A stretch of 64,000 nt of DNA from Bifidobacterium sp. WK012_4_13 (GCF_041080835.1 NZ_CP129683.1:682001-746000), one strand, 5' to 3'. Positions 46,576 to 56,530 are shown, counted from the stretch's first letter. Notes: generated by a model from the letters alone, not told the origin. Translations and numbers: made by a program.

Positions 46576-47535
46576 TCAGTCAAGTTGATGGCTGTCATTC
46601 TCGAAGAAATCAGAATCAAGTGCAGACATGTCTGTCAAGGAGCTCTGCAGATCATCGTAAATGCCAGGCGATCGTGATGCCTCGAAACCTTCGATGGCTG
46701 CATTCAGCGCCTGAAGCATGTATGCAGGATACATGCCCGGGAATGCGTTGACCTCCGCAAGAACGAACCCTTCGGTCCCGAACATCAGGTCCAGCCCTAT
46801 AAGAGGAAGGTCAAAGAGTGAGGCGACCCGTGCACACAGCGCCTGCGTCTCCTGATCGATCGGATATTTCAGCAATTCGCCTCCGACGTGCACATTGGAG
46901 CGGAACTCCTGTGGGTCACTCGCCTTTCTCATCGTCGAATAGAGGTATTCGCCATTGAGCAGCACGACCCGCACATCCCTACCGCGCGACGTCGCGATGT
47001 ATTCCTGCGCGATGTAGGTCTGGCCATATGCAGCCTGAGCGATGAAGGCATCGAATTCTTCCTCCGACTTGATGAGGGTCACGCCCTCTCCTCCGAAGCC
47101 ATAGTTGGGCTTCACGACGAAGGGATATCCGAAATGCTGTTCAATCGCGGACTTATCGGGTTTGTCAAAGAACACGAATGAGTCCGGCACGGGTATTCCA
47201 TTCGCCTTCAGCAGCTGATAGGTGTCGACCTTGCTTCTCGCGACCTCGACCTCACGCATGTTCACGATGCTCGGAATTCCAGCGCGAACGAGCAGCTTCT
47301 CAAGGGAGGCTGTCTCCGTGTTGCTGATCATCGGCCAGAAGACATCGGGACGTTCGATGGGCTTGCCCTGATAGAACAATTGAATGTTCTTTCCGTCACC
47401 GATGCCGACCGTAACCTGCTCTGGATAGATAGTCGTCGCCTTGTCGCGCAACTCCTGAGGAAACATATCCTGATATGTCGTGAACACGTCGTCGAATCCA
47501 GAAATCAGGGCCCAGACCTTCAAGTTCTCGGACAT
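46576..47535 (-). CDS. ATP-grasp ligase (RimK/LysX-like)
   Basis: 319 residues. N-terminal pre-ATP-grasp domain, then FPFVVKPN-type YPFVVKPNYGFGGEGVTLI (ATP lysine and Gly-rich loop), YIAQEYI, the RimK-type GRDVRVVLLNGEYLYSTMRKA, and the metal site LIGLDLMFG..LAEVNAFPG. Such enzymes activate a carboxylate as acyl-phosphate and form an amide or peptide bond. RimK/LysX relatives add amino acids to a protein or carrier side chain or terminus. Neighbours suggest a biosynthetic role. Three bases separate it from the upstream ATP-grasp gene. Confidence 0.9.
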   Translation of the reverse strand: MSENLKVWALISGFDDVFTTYQDMFPQELRDKATTIYPEQVTVGIGDGKNIQLFYQGKPIERPDVFWPMISNTETASLEKLLVRAGIPSIVNMREVEVARSKVDTYQLLKANGIPVPDSFVFFDKPDKSAIEQHFGYPFVVKPNYGFGGEGVTLIKSEEEFDAFIAQAAYGQTYIAQEYIATSRGRDVRVVLLNGEYLYSTMRKASDPQEFRSNVHVGGELLKYPIDQETQALCARVASLFDLPLIGLDLMFGTEGFVLAEVNAFPGMYPAYMLQALNAAIEGFEASRSPGIYDDLQSSLTDMSALDSDFFENDSHQLD

Positions 47536-47538
47536 GGC

Positions 47539-48876
47539 TCAGCCCTCGGCAAGGATTCGGGCGTCATGGACGATTTTTTCAGTGAAGACCTCTGGATATC
47601 GCTCGCGAAGCCCAGTCAACTCCTTGAGAAGCTCCGCGGTCGACGCGAATCCTCCCAGAACGAATCCACTGTTCTCGAATACGATATTTGCCACTGTGGA
47701 TTTGACATTCGATATCTCGATGACATGGTCGAGGTCATTGAGTTCACGCAACACGTCGTCGCTTGGTGTGGGAACTCTGAAGGTCAGCGTATAGCGAAGA
47801 TTCTCAGGCTCCGAATAGTCGACGGGGCTGCCCAGAGCGGATTCCATGTAGACATCAAGCGGGGTTCGTTCCTCTGCTGCGGCGGCAGTGCTCGTAAGTC
47901 CGGACATCCTCGGATTGATCTCGATGACATACCACTTGCCGTCCCTGAATGCCAGGTCAATTTCTGCAGATCCTCCGAATTCCAAGGTTTCAGCCAATCT
48001 GCGCAACGATTCCTGAAGCTGCCTGACATTATATTGCTCCGCGAGAACCGGACCGAACTTCATGCCGACCACCGGATCCACGATGCCTTCGTCATTCAGA
48101 GCCAGCCTGAATGGTGGCAGCACATGGTAGCTTCCCTTCACCCCATGAATCTCGGTTCCAAACTGCTCGCCTTTGATGAGTTCCTCGACAAGGACATCAC
48201 TGCCTCGATTGCTTGCGCTGAGCAGATCCCATGCTTCCTCCGGCGTTTCCACAATCTGGATGCCTATCGAAGCCACTCCCACAGTGTCCTTGACGATGAC
48301 TGGATAGTGCAGATTCTCAACACGATATTGGATATAGTGCTTGTACACGTTGCTTTCTATCCCCGGCACCCTGGTCTCGGCCCAGAACAGATCGTTGTGG
48401 ATGTACACAGCCTTGGCAACGCCGAATCCCAATTCCCTAAGCACGAGATGTGTACGCCACTTGTCAAACGTCGCGATGGAAGTGAAGATGTTATGCGCAA
48501 CGGTCTTGATTCCATGCTCCTGCAATATCTCCGCAATGATCGCATCCTCGAGCGAATTCCAATCAAGAGGTATCTCCGGGCTGGAAACCGCAACGGCTAC
48601 GGCGGGTGCCAGATCGACTATGACCTGCGCGAAATCGGCGGGAACGAGCGCCTCATCAATGAGCACACATTGGATTCCTGACGGTTCGATGACTGTGCCA
48701 TCCGTGTCCTTTTCAAGGAGCATGTATCCAGACGACCTCGTCACGAAGACAATCTCATGCTGAGGATATTGCTCAGCCAGTGCCTTCCACATGTCACTCT
48801 TGGACGGATAGTAGGTCTGCACTATCTCCCTGTCATCGTAGATGCCCGAATACGTCTGATACATAACTATTCTCAT
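47539..48876 (-). CDS. ATP-grasp ligase (carbamoyl-phosphate-synthase/D-Ala ligase-like fold)
   Basis: 445 residues. First gene of the operon. Residues 1-150 form a Rossmann-like domain (MRIVMYQTYSGIYDDRE, FVTRSSGYMLLE, SPEIPLDWNSLEDAIIAEIL). The ATP-grasp core has TFDKWRTHLVLRELGF, YPVIVKDTVGVASIGI, VLVEELIKGEQFGTEI, and metal-binding EIDLAF..YVIEINPRMSG. The INPRMSG form is common in amino-acid ligases of the L-amino-acid ligase/DUF1297-like groups that make dipeptides. A 90-residue C-terminal domain with FENSGFVLGGFASTAELL resembles the lid of those ligases. The product is unknown. Confidence 0.9.
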   Translation of the reverse strand: MRIVMYQTYSGIYDDREIVQTYYPSKSDMWKALAEQYPQHEIVFVTRSSGYMLLEKDTDGTVIEPSGIQCVLIDEALVPADFAQVIVDLAPAVAVAVSSPEIPLDWNSLEDAIIAEILQEHGIKTVAHNIFTSIATFDKWRTHLVLRELGFGVAKAVYIHNDLFWAETRVPGIESNVYKHYIQYRVENLHYPVIVKDTVGVASIGIQIVETPEEAWDLLSASNRGSDVLVEELIKGEQFGTEIHGVKGSYHVLPPFRLALNDEGIVDPVVGMKFGPVLAEQYNVRQLQESLRRLAETLEFGGSAEIDLAFRDGKWYVIEINPRMSGLTSTAAAAEERTPLDVYMESALGSPVDYSEPENLRYTLTFRVPTPSDDVLRELNDLDHVIEISNVKSTVANIVFENSGFVLGGFASTAELLKELTGLRERYPEVFTEKIVHDARILAEG

Positions 48877-48935
48877 GTGGAATCCTTGCTGTTTCGTGGT
48901 CGTTCATGCCAGGGGATCGATTGCAGGCAGAGCGC

Positions 48936-48964
48936 CTCGCATGTCCTCGACGCACATGCGAGAG
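48936..48964 (-). promoter_or_regulatory. Hairpin in the leader of the ATP-grasp operon
   Basis: CTCGCATGT and ACATGCGAG form a perfect 9-bp stem with an 11-base loop, 60 bases before the first gene. No T run follows. It could be an operator or RNA control element. The remaining leader to 49095 shows no gene or clear promoter hexamers. Confidence 0.35.
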
Positions 48965-49095
48965 CCTTTCAAAGCATGCCTTCCTATCGCTCACGTTGAA
49001 ATAAGACCTTAGCATATCATTTACGACAATGCGTATGCATTTCATTCTCAGTTAACCTCGCTTTGTACTCACTGAGAATGACTGTGGTACATTAG

Positions 49096-49252
49096 GTCTC
49101 GTCAGTTTCAGGGTTTGGTGAAATTCCTTACTGGCGGTAACGACAGCGTCGATGTCATAACGACGTGCATGCGAAGCCCGCGACCCGCGCAAGCGGCTGA
49201 TTCGGTGAGAATCCGAGGCCAACGGTTACAGTCCGGATGGAAGAAACGAGGC
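49096..49252 (+). promoter_or_regulatory. FMN riboswitch (RFN element)
   Basis: Conserved blocks in order: CAGGGTTTGGTGAAATTCC, TTACTGGCGGTAA, GCCCGCGACCCGC, GCGGCTGATTCGGTGAGAATCCGAGGCC, AACGGTTACAGTCCGGATGGAAGAA. The closing stem P1 pairs GTCTCGT (49096-49102) with ACGAGGC (49246-49252), and that 3' strand contains the ribosome binding site GAGG of the next gene, six bases before its ATG. FMN binding would close P1 and hide the site, so control is probably at translation with no separate expression platform. Confidence 0.95.
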
Positions 49253-49257
49253 TCTAT

Positions 49258-49866
49258 ATGAGCATGCCTACGCGCGGTACCGATTCACAGCACAGTACCA
49301 ATTCACCGCACAGCGTGGATCCACATTCGACCAAGGGCGACGGCGAAGGCCGTTGGTCGACCCGACGCATAGCGATATATGCGTTGTTCGTCGCGCTTGC
49401 AATCGTCGCAAGCTTCATAGAATTCCCCATATTCCCAGCCGCACCCTATCTCAAATATGATCCGTCTGGCATAGTTTCCTTGATAGCAGGCTTCGCCTTC
49501 GGTCCCATGGCGGCCGTTCTGGTAAGCATTCTCTCGTGGATTCCCCATATGTTCGCAGATCCCTTGGGCAGCATCATGGCCATCGCCGTTGCCTTGGGTT
49601 TGAGCGTTCCTGCCTCCCTGCTCTATCGGCGATTCCACTCCCGCATCGGTGCGCTGTACGGTATTCTGCTTGGATCCGTGTGCGCGCTGGCAATAGCCCT
49701 TCTTGGCAACCTCGTGATCACCCCACTGTATGCGAACATCTCGGTGAGTCAGGTAGTTGCGATGATTCTGCCAATCCTTCTGCCGTTCAACCTTCTCAAG
49801 CTCGTCATCCATGGAACTGTGACCTTCATCATCTACAAGCCGGTTTCCATGCTCGTGAAACGGTGA
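49258..49866 (+). CDS. ribU: Riboflavin ECF transporter S component
   Basis: 202 residues: a 40-residue polar N-terminus, then about five or six helices with the RibU pattern (RRIAIYALFVALAIVASFIEFPIFPAAPYLKYDPSGIVSLIAGFAFGP, ILSWIPHMF, GNLVITPLYANI). It binds riboflavin and works with the fused ATPase/permease encoded seven bases downstream. The FMN riboswitch directly ahead confirms the substrate. I chose the ATG at 49258, since the earlier in-frame ATG lies inside the riboswitch. Confidence 0.95.
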   Translation: MSMPTRGTDSQHSTNSPHSVDPHSTKGDGEGRWSTRRIAIYALFVALAIVASFIEFPIFPAAPYLKYDPSGIVSLIAGFAFGPMAAVLVSILSWIPHMFADPLGSIMAIAVALGLSVPASLLYRRFHSRIGALYGILLGSVCALAIALLGNLVITPLYANISVSQVVAMILPILLPFNLLKLVIHGTVTFIIYKPVSMLVKR

Positions 49867-49873
49867 GTCTCGC

Positions 49874-52369
49874 ATGAACCATACAGGCATCCACACAATC
49901 TCAGCCGACACTGCGGCCTCTGAACCAGACTCTGGCCCAGCGACCGAGCATGGTCATGGCTGGGATTCGACCGGCAACGCCCCATCCGCCCGCAGAGCTT
50001 CGAACGTTCATCTCGACGACGTGAGATTCAGCTATGACCGCGGCAGATCATGGGCCTTGGATGGAGTGACCCTAGACATCCATTCCGGTGAATATATATG
50101 CATACTCGGTGCGAATGGCTCGGGAAAGAGCACACTTGGTCGAATCATCGCTGGATTCGTGAGCCCGGATTCGGGCGAGGTCAGCCTTATGGGCGAAAGC
50201 GTCTTCACCGAAGGCCATGCCAGGGAACGGGAGTATCGGCAGGCCCGCCACAGTATCGGCATGGTGTTTCAGAATCCCGAGGACCAGATCGTCACCACGG
50301 TCGTTCAGGATGATGTGGCATTCGGTGCCGAAAATCTCGGCATTCCTCATGAAGAGATCGTCTCCCGCGTCCATTGGGCTCTTGAGCAGGTCGACATGCT
50401 CGACTATGCCCTCGCCGACCCCTCACGGCTTTCCGGCGGCCAGCAGCAGCGTGTTGCGATAGCCGGAGCCTTGGCCATGCACCCCGGCATGCTTGTGCTG
50501 GACGAACCGGTCGCCATGCTCGATGACGCTGGGCGTCGGGAGGTATCAGGGATCATCGACCGACTTCGTAACGAGAGGACAACCGTCATCAACATCACGC
50601 ATATGTTTGACGAGGCTCGCAGTGCGGACCGTCTGATCGTGCTCGACCATGGCACCGTTGCATATGATGGCAAGCCGTCGAGATTCCTCAATGATGCGAA
50701 TCTCCTGAAGGCCCATGGCCTCGAGGACGCCGACGTCACCGATGTGACGATGAATGAGCTGAACTTCCAACACAGCGTTCGCGACGATGTTGACTCGGAC
50801 GTGCAGACCCTTGCGGTCAGGCATGTGACGTTCACCTTCAGCGATGCCCATAGGGAAGCGTTGAAGGATGTCAGTTTCAGCGCCAGGCAGGGCGAAATAG
50901 TAGCGATAGTGGGAAGAAACGGCTCTGGAAAATCGACTCTGGCACGCCTTGTATGCGCTCTTGCCAAGCCCCAGCATGGTTCGATAGAGGTCAATGGCAT
51001 CGACGCGCTTGGCGCAAAGGGGAAGCGTGGCAAGGCTCTGCGCAAGGAGTTCAGGGCCAAGGTCGGCTATGTCATGCAGCATCCCGAACGCCAGCTTTTC
51101 GCAGATACCGTCGCTGCCGATGTCTCATACGGCCCGCGCAATCTGGGATGCTCCCCTGAGCAGACGCTGGATCGAGTCAATGAGACCTTGGAATTCCTGG
51201 GCATATCGGATTGCTCGGAACGCTCGCCTTTCGCACTTTCCGGCGGGCAGCAACGGCTGGCTGCGATCGCCGGTGTGATTGCTTCGAAGCCGAGCGTATT
51301 GGTCCTGGACGAACCGACGGCAGGACTGGATGCTCGCGCCCGCTCACGCATGTATACGCTGATCGCCCAGCTCAAGGCGCAGGGCACGACCATCGTCATG
51401 ACGACGCATTCGCATGATGAGGCAGCCTTGCTCTCCGACAAGGTGGCTTTGCTGCATCATGGCAGGCTTATGGCTTTCGGAAGACCCGAAGAGACGCTCG
51501 CCATGTACGACGAAATAACCGACAGGGCCTTGAGCAAGCATGGGCATCATGCGAATGCCGACGTGCGATTCGACCCGTCCGAACGCTCCCCTATTGCCCG
51601 CAAGTCCTCATTCATGCATCAGCTGGATCCACGCGTCAAGATGGTTTCCGCCTTGGTGATGATGTTCACCGCCTTCGCCATTCATAGCGCAACGCAGCTC
51701 GCCTTGGCAGCCGCGGTCGTCTTTGGGATTGTGGGGCTCTCAAGGCTCGGCATTCGCCATGTGCTGCACACCGTGCGATTGCTGCTCGCCATGCTGACGG
51801 TCATGGGCATTCTGAATCTTCTGGTTACCCGAAGTGGCACCGTGCTGCTGCATTGGGGCGTTCTGATGATCACCGATGCCGGCATAGTGTCCGCGATTCT
51901 ATACACATGCCGCTTTGCCCTGGTCATCATGCTCGGCGCTGTGGTCATGCAGACGACGACGCCGACCGAAATGACCGATTCCATGGAATCGCTGCTGTCT
52001 CCCTTGAAGCGCTGGGGATTCCATGTGCAGGAGCTCGCCCTGGTCATGTCGCTTGCGCTAAGGTTCATACCGACCCTGACGCGCGAAGCTCGGCAGATCG
52101 TGGATGCTCAGGCGGCGCGCGGCGGCAGCGTCGAAACAGGTGGTCCCATCCAGCGAGTGAAGGCGCTGGCTGCCATCGTTGTGCCTGTATTCGCAGGAGC
52201 CTTGCGTCACGCGGACAATGTGAGTCTTGCCCTTGATGCTCGTTGCTATGAGGGCGGATCGGGACGCACTCACTTCCGTATGCTCACGACCCGCAGGAAA
52301 GACTACTGCTTCCTCGCCGGATCGGTGTTCTATATTGCACTGCTCCTGGCATTTCCGACGATTTTCTGA
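49874..52369 (+). CDS. ecfAAT: Fused ECF transporter ATPase-ATPase-permease (EcfA-EcfA-EcfT)
   Basis: 831 residues combining both ECF ATPases and the T component. Domain 1 (about 40-270): LGANGSGKST, Q-loop FQNPEDQIVT, LSGGQQQRVAIAG, LVLDEPVAMLD. Domain 2 (about 310-540): VGRNGSGKST, MQHPERQLFADTV, LSGGQQRLAAIAG, LVLDEPTAGLD. Residues about 570-831 are the EcfT membrane domain with the ARGG-containing coupling helix (VDAQAARGGSVETG). It is the same architecture as the thiamine gene at 3761-6655, a different paralogue. It energises RibU and perhaps other S components encoded elsewhere. Confidence 0.93.
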   Translation: MNHTGIHTISADTAASEPDSGPATEHGHGWDSTGNAPSARRASNVHLDDVRFSYDRGRSWALDGVTLDIHSGEYICILGANGSGKSTLGRIIAGFVSPDSGEVSLMGESVFTEGHAREREYRQARHSIGMVFQNPEDQIVTTVVQDDVAFGAENLGIPHEEIVSRVHWALEQVDMLDYALADPSRLSGGQQQRVAIAGALAMHPGMLVLDEPVAMLDDAGRREVSGIIDRLRNERTTVINITHMFDEARSADRLIVLDHGTVAYDGKPSRFLNDANLLKAHGLEDADVTDVTMNELNFQHSVRDDVDSDVQTLAVRHVTFTFSDAHREALKDVSFSARQGEIVAIVGRNGSGKSTLARLVCALAKPQHGSIEVNGIDALGAKGKRGKALRKEFRAKVGYVMQHPERQLFADTVAADVSYGPRNLGCSPEQTLDRVNETLEFLGISDCSERSPFALSGGQQRLAAIAGVIASKPSVLVLDEPTAGLDARARSRMYTLIAQLKAQGTTIVMTTHSHDEAALLSDKVALLHHGRLMAFGRPEETLAMYDEITDRALSKHGHHANADVRFDPSERSPIARKSSFMHQLDPRVKMVSALVMMFTAFAIHSATQLALAAAVVFGIVGLSRLGIRHVLHTVRLLLAMLTVMGILNLLVTRSGTVLLHWGVLMITDAGIVSAILYTCRFALVIMLGAVVMQTTTPTEMTDSMESLLSPLKRWGFHVQELALVMSLALRFIPTLTREARQIVDAQAARGGSVETGGPIQRVKALAAIVVPVFAGALRHADNVSLALDARCYEGGSGRTHFRMLTTRRKDYCFLAGSVFYIALLLAFPTIF

Positions 52370-52391
52370 CCGACCGTTTCAACAATTATCG

Positions 52392-52513
52392 CGAGATTCG
52401 GAGTTTTGCGGCAATTGCGAAGTATAAAGGCAGAAAATCGTTGAAATTGCGACGGCAGAAAGCCAAAAATTGAGTCTTATACTCCACAATTGCCGCAAAA
52501 CTCGGAATCTCGC
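52392..52513. repeat. Hairpin repeat, copy B2
   Basis: 122 bp with 27-bp terminal inverted repeats (GCGAGATTC[GC]GAGTTTTGCGGCAATTG, one mismatch), in the gap between convergent ecfAAT and clpC genes. The interior GCGACGGCAGAAAGCC..AAAATTGAGTCTTATACT aligns with the interior of the reverse complement of A2 (GCGACGGAATCAAGCC..AAAT), linking the A and B forms as one family. Confidence 0.87.
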
Positions 52514-52526
52514 TAGTCCATAACAA

Positions 52527-52562
52527 AATTGTCCGCTCACTTTGAAAAGTGAGCGGACAATT
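52527..52562. terminator. Bidirectional terminator between ecfAAT and clpC
   Basis: AATTGTCCGCTCACTT and its complement form a perfect 16-bp stem with a 4-base loop. On the minus strand it is followed by TTGTTATGG after an AATTTT run, so it is suited to end clpC. Confidence 0.88.
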
Positions 52563-52587
52563 CAGCGTCTGAGAAGAATTTCAGACC

Positions 52588-55173
52588 TTAATCATTCGAG
52601 TTTTCCACATCGGATGACGAAGCATCTGCATCTGATCCACTATCCGTTGGTGACGCACTCGCACCGACTAGCTCTGGCTTGCTGTCATCCCCGTCGGGAG
52701 TGAACGGCTCTCCCTTGAATGTGAACTCACCGAGAATGCCCTCGCCAGAAGCATCGACATGGACGTTCTCATTGTCCCCGAGCTGGCCCATGAGAATCTT
52801 CTCGGATATGGCATCCTCGATGTCGCGCTGAATCACCCTGCGCAGCGGACGAGCTCCGAGCAGTGGGTCGAAGCCCTTCTGCGCGAGCAGATCCTTTGCC
52901 GCATCGGTAAGTTCAAGCGACATATGACGTTCGAAAAGACGATCGTTGAGCTGATGGATATCGAGGTCGACGATCTCGCGCACCTGCTGCTCGTTAAGCT
53001 GGCGGAACACGATGATGTCGTCGAGACGGTTCAGGAACTCAGGACGGAACTGCTGCTTGAGTTCGCCGGAGACCTGATCCTTCATGCGCTGATAGGTCGT
53101 ATCGGAACCGCCACCGAGATTGAATCCGGTGTTGGCCGCCTTGGCGATGTCGCGAGTTCCCAGGTTGGTAGTCAGAATGATGATCGTATTCTTGAAATCG
53201 ACCTTGCGACCCTGACCATCGGTCAGATGACCGTCGTCAAGCACCTGAAGAAGCGTGTTGAAGATGTCGGGGTGAGCCTTTTCGATCTCGTCGAAGAGCA
53301 CGACCGAGAATGGCTTGCGACGCACCTTTTCGGTGAGTTCGCCACCCTCCTCATAACCGACATACCCCGGAGGAGCACCGAAGAGACGCGAAGCCGCATA
53401 CTTCTCGGAGAACTCCGACATATCGACGCGAATCAGGGCGTCCTCGTCATCAAAGAGGAACTGCGCCAGTGTCTTGGCGAGCTCTGTCTTTCCAACGCCG
53501 GTCGGGCCGGCAAAGATGAACGATCCCGCAGGACGGCGCGGATCCTTCAGACCAACACGCGTGCGTCGAATCGAGCGGGACAATGCCGAGACGGCCTCGT
53601 CCTGACCGATGATGCGCTTATGCAGCTCCTTCTCCATGTTGAGCAGCTTCTTGGATTCCGCCTGCGTGAGCTTGAAGACAGGAATGCCAGTGCTCGACGA
53701 GATGACCTCGGCGATGACATCCTCGTCGACGACCATGCGGACATCGGATTCGCCTTCGCGCCAGGCCTGTTCCTTCTCCTTGCGCTCGGCCTCGACCTTC
53801 TCCTGCTTGTCGCGCAGGTCGGCCGCCTTCTCGAAGTCCTGGTCTTTGATGGCCTGGTCCTTCTCCTGATTGAGCTTGGCGACCTTCTCGTCAAGCTGAC
53901 GAAGCTCAGGCGGCGCGGTCAGGCGCTTGATGCGCAGACGCGCCCCGGCCTCGTCGATCAGGTCGATGGCCTTGTCAGGAAGATTGCGATCCTGAATGTA
54001 TCTCGAGGAAAGTTCGGCGGCAGACTGCAGGGCACCATCCGTAATCGTGACATGGTGATGGTTCTCGTAGCGGTCACGAAGTCCCTTCAATATTTCGATG
54101 GTCTCCGCGATTGTCGGTTCCGGAACCTGAATCGGCTGGAAACGACGCTCAAGAGCGGCATCCTTCTCGATGTATTTGCGGTATTCGTCGGTTGTGGTGG
54201 CACCGATGGTCTGCAGCTCGCCACGTGCCAGCAACGGCTTCAGCATGTCGGAGGCGCCCAAGGCACCATCCGCGGAACCTGCTCCGACGATGGTGTGAAT
54301 CTCGTCGATGAAGAGCACGATGTCGCCGCGCGTCTTGATTTCCTTCAAGACCTTCTTCAAGCGTTCCTCAAAATCGCCACGATAGCGAGATCCCGCAACC
54401 ATCGAACCAAGGTCCAGTGAATAGATCTGCTTGTCCTTCAGCGTCTCAGGAACGTCTCCGTCCTTGATTTTCTGAGCCAGACCTTCGACCACAGCCGTCT
54501 TGCCGACACCAGGTTCGCCGATCAGCACTGGATTGTTCTTGGTGCGCCGCGAAAGCACGACCATGACGCGCTCGATCTCCTTGCTGCGTCCGATAACCGG
54601 ATCAAGCTTGCCATCGACAGCCTCCTGTGTGAGGTTTCTGCCGAATTGATCGAGTATGGCAGAACCGGTCTGACCCTGCTTGCCCTGGACGCCACCGGCA
54701 TTGGCCAGATCGCCCTTGGGTGTTTCCTTGGAGTCGTGGCTGCCACGAATCATATCGATGGTGCTTGTACGAAGATCCCCGAGGTCAACGCCCATCTTGA
54801 TCAGCACCTGTGTGCCCACTCCTTCGCCCTCATGAATGAGGCCAAGGAGAATGTGCTCCGTGCCGATATAGCTGTGCCCGAGCTGCAGAGCTTCTCGCAG
54901 ACTCATCTCCAAGACCTGCCGTGCGTGAGGGGTGAAGGGAATGTGGCCATTTGGCGCGGCATTCCCCTTGCCGATCATCTCTTCGACTTGCTTGCGGGTA
55001 GCTTCAAGTTCGACACCCTTCGCTGCGAGCGCCTTGGCCGCAACCCCTTCACCTTCACGAATCAACCCAAGCAATAGGTGTTCCGTACCGATGTAATTGT
55101 GTTGAAGGGCTCGAGCCTCTTCCTGCGCCAGCACTATAACGCGCCGCGCACGGTCGGTAAACCGTTCGAACAT
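52588..55173 (-). CDS. clpC: ATP-dependent Clp protease ATPase subunit ClpC
   Basis: 861 residues of a class I AAA+ unfoldase. It begins [20 protein letters not shown] with two ClpN repeats (about 5-145), D1 ATPase with [13 protein letters not shown] and [15 protein letters not shown], a UVR motif in the middle domain ([17 protein letters not shown]), D2 with [15 protein letters not shown] and [10 protein letters not shown], and an acidic Ser/Asp-rich tail of about 50 residues. It unfolds substrates for ClpP. GGAAGGAC sets the ATG at 55173 over the open frame upstream. Divergent from the Usp gene; TTGCG-N7-CGCAA at 55247-55263 in the shared gap may be a regulator site. Confidence 0.96.
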   Translation of the reverse strand: MFERFTDRARRVIVLAQEEARALQHNYIGTEHLLLGLIREGEGVAAKALAAKGVELEATRKQVEEMIGKGNAAPNGHIPFTPHARQVLEMSLREALQLGHSYIGTEHILLGLIHEGEGVGTQVLIKMGVDLGDLRTSTIDMIRGSHDSKETPKGDLANAGGVQGKQGQTGSAILDQFGRNLTQEAVDGKLDPVIGRSKEIERVMVVLSRRTKNNPVLIGEPGVGKTAVVEGLAQKIKDGDVPETLKDKQIYSLDLGSMVAGSRYRGDFEERLKKVLKEIKTRGDIVLFIDEIHTIVGAGSADGALGASDMLKPLLARGELQTIGATTTDEYRKYIEKDAALERRFQPIQVPEPTIAETIEILKGLRDRYENHHHVTITDGALQSAAELSSRYIQDRNLPDKAIDLIDEAGARLRIKRLTAPPELRQLDEKVAKLNQEKDQAIKDQDFEKAADLRDKQEKVEAERKEKEQAWREGESDVRMVVDEDVIAEVISSSTGIPVFKLTQAESKKLLNMEKELHKRIIGQDEAVSALSRSIRRTRVGLKDPRRPAGSFIFAGPTGVGKTELAKTLAQFLFDDEDALIRVDMSEFSEKYAASRLFGAPPGYVGYEEGGELTEKVRRKPFSVVLFDEIEKAHPDIFNTLLQVLDDGHLTDGQGRKVDFKNTIIILTTNLGTRDIAKAANTGFNLGGGSDTTYQRMKDQVSGELKQQFRPEFLNRLDDIIVFRQLNEQQVREIVDLDIHQLNDRLFERHMSLELTDAAKDLLAQKGFDPLLGARPLRRVIQRDIEDAISEKILMGQLGDNENVHVDASGEGILGEFTFKGEPFTPDGDDSKPELVGASASPTDSGSDADASSSDVENSND

Positions 55174-55335
55174 GCTTGTCCTTCCCTTGATGACTGTATG
55201 TAACTCTACAGATTTGCGCTGACGTTTATTTCCAGGCACTTATTGATTGCGCTATCAACGCAAATCGAGGATATGCTTGGAGAGAATGCAACGCATGGAA
55301 CGAAGATCTCAGAACACAATCGTTGGGAGGAACTC

Positions 55336-56451
55336 ATGGCTCAGGAACAGGTATCGGACCAAGATTCTTTTGCATCAGACCAGGCGGGAGACATCGTTGT
55401 CGGACTCGATGGATCCCATGAATCTTTTGTGGCACTGCGGTGGGCATTGGCCGAGGCGAGTGCCTCAGGTCAGAACGTCAACGCCGTATTTGGATGGACC
55501 CCATCGTGGAATGCCGGTGCGGAGCCAAAGACCGACGAGCAATGGGACAGACTCCGTCAGACGCTAACCGACACCCTGAACGACTGGGTCGATGACGCCA
55601 TACCGGATTTCAACATGAATCCCGAAAGACTGACGCTCACATCAGTGCAGGCGTCCGGTCCGGCCGCGCTGCTTGAAATAGGCGTGAATGCGCAGCAGAT
55701 CGTCATAGGAAGGCGCAACATAGGTCCCTTGACGCGATGGTTCCTGGGTTCGACATCCGCTCCATTGATCGAAGATGCAAAGGTGCCGGTGACACTGGTC
55801 CACATTCCACCGCATGACTCGGCTTCGGTGAGTGCAAGCATCGCAGATGCCTTGAGCGACGCACGCGAAGATCCGCGTAAGTCCGCATCATCCAAGCCTG
55901 GACGCCTTCTCGATAACCGTGACGGCGCTCGACCCGATGGCCACTTCGATGACGGTGCGATGAAGGAGAACGATGCCAGCGCTGACCGCGATGGGACAGC
56001 AACGGTGGAGGAGGAAGACGAGATACAGAACAGGGCTCCACTTGTCGTAGGCGTGGATGGTTCTGAAAACTCTCTGAAGGCCTTGAAGTTTGCCGTGCAT
56101 GAAGCCGACGTGCATGGCCTTGACCTTCATGTGGTGATGTGCTGGCAGATCAAGGATCTCGGAACGATCGAAGGATACGAGAATGCCGTCGCGCCGATAG
56201 GCGTCGGTCAGCGAAGGGCGGAGGACATGTTGCGTGCGATCCTCTCAAAGGTCGATGTTCCCGATGGCGTGACCGTGCGCACGCACGCTTTCCATACCAC
56301 GGCAGTCAAGGGCATGAGCGATGCTGCGAAATACGCTGGCTGGATGGTCGTCGGATCGCGAGGGTTGACGGGGATGAACGCACGCTTCCTAGGCTCGGTG
56401 AGCAGGCAGCTTCTCAATCTTTCGGAATGCACCGTAACCATAGTCCATTGA
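55336..56451 (+). CDS. Tandem universal stress protein
   Basis: 371 residues with two UspA domains (about 18-155 and 232-371) joined by a 75-residue charged linker. Domain 2 has the full ATP motif G-2x-G-9x-GS (VVGSRGLTGMNARFLGS). In domain 1 the second glycine is Asn (IGRRNIGPLTRWFLGS), so nucleotide binding there may be weaker. Each domain starts with the VVGLDGS / VVGVDGS strand. GGGAGGAACTC precedes the ATG at 55336, which fixes the start. Role: a stress-linked ATP-binding protein of unclear action. Confidence 0.93.
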   Translation: MAQEQVSDQDSFASDQAGDIVVGLDGSHESFVALRWALAEASASGQNVNAVFGWTPSWNAGAEPKTDEQWDRLRQTLTDTLNDWVDDAIPDFNMNPERLTLTSVQASGPAALLEIGVNAQQIVIGRRNIGPLTRWFLGSTSAPLIEDAKVPVTLVHIPPHDSASVSASIADALSDAREDPRKSASSKPGRLLDNRDGARPDGHFDDGAMKENDASADRDGTATVEEEDEIQNRAPLVVGVDGSENSLKALKFAVHEADVHGLDLHVVMCWQIKDLGTIEGYENAVAPIGVGQRRAEDMLRAILSKVDVPDGVTVRTHAFHTTAVKGMSDAAKYAGWMVVGSRGLTGMNARFLGSVSRQLLNLSECTVTIVH

Positions 56452-56530
56452 AGCCTGCACGCGACGCATGCTGGGCGGCGTCAGGGAATTCAGGGAATGA
56501 AGATGGCCCAATCTCCCAGTGCTGAGCCGC

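Noticed and set aside
47380..48681. 433-codon plus-strand frame opposite the ATP-grasp genes
   Set aside because: Spans the junction of two real ATP-grasp genes on the other strand and has no family resemblance or ribosome binding site.
48833..49045. 70-codon minus frame overlapping the start of the first ATP-grasp gene
   Set aside because: Overlaps the real start out of frame, contains the leader hairpin, and lacks a ribosome binding site.
52759..54420. 553-codon plus-strand frame opposite clpC
   Set aside because: It is the antisense shadow of a highly conserved gene; no ribosome binding site, and composition follows the third-codon GC bias of clpC.
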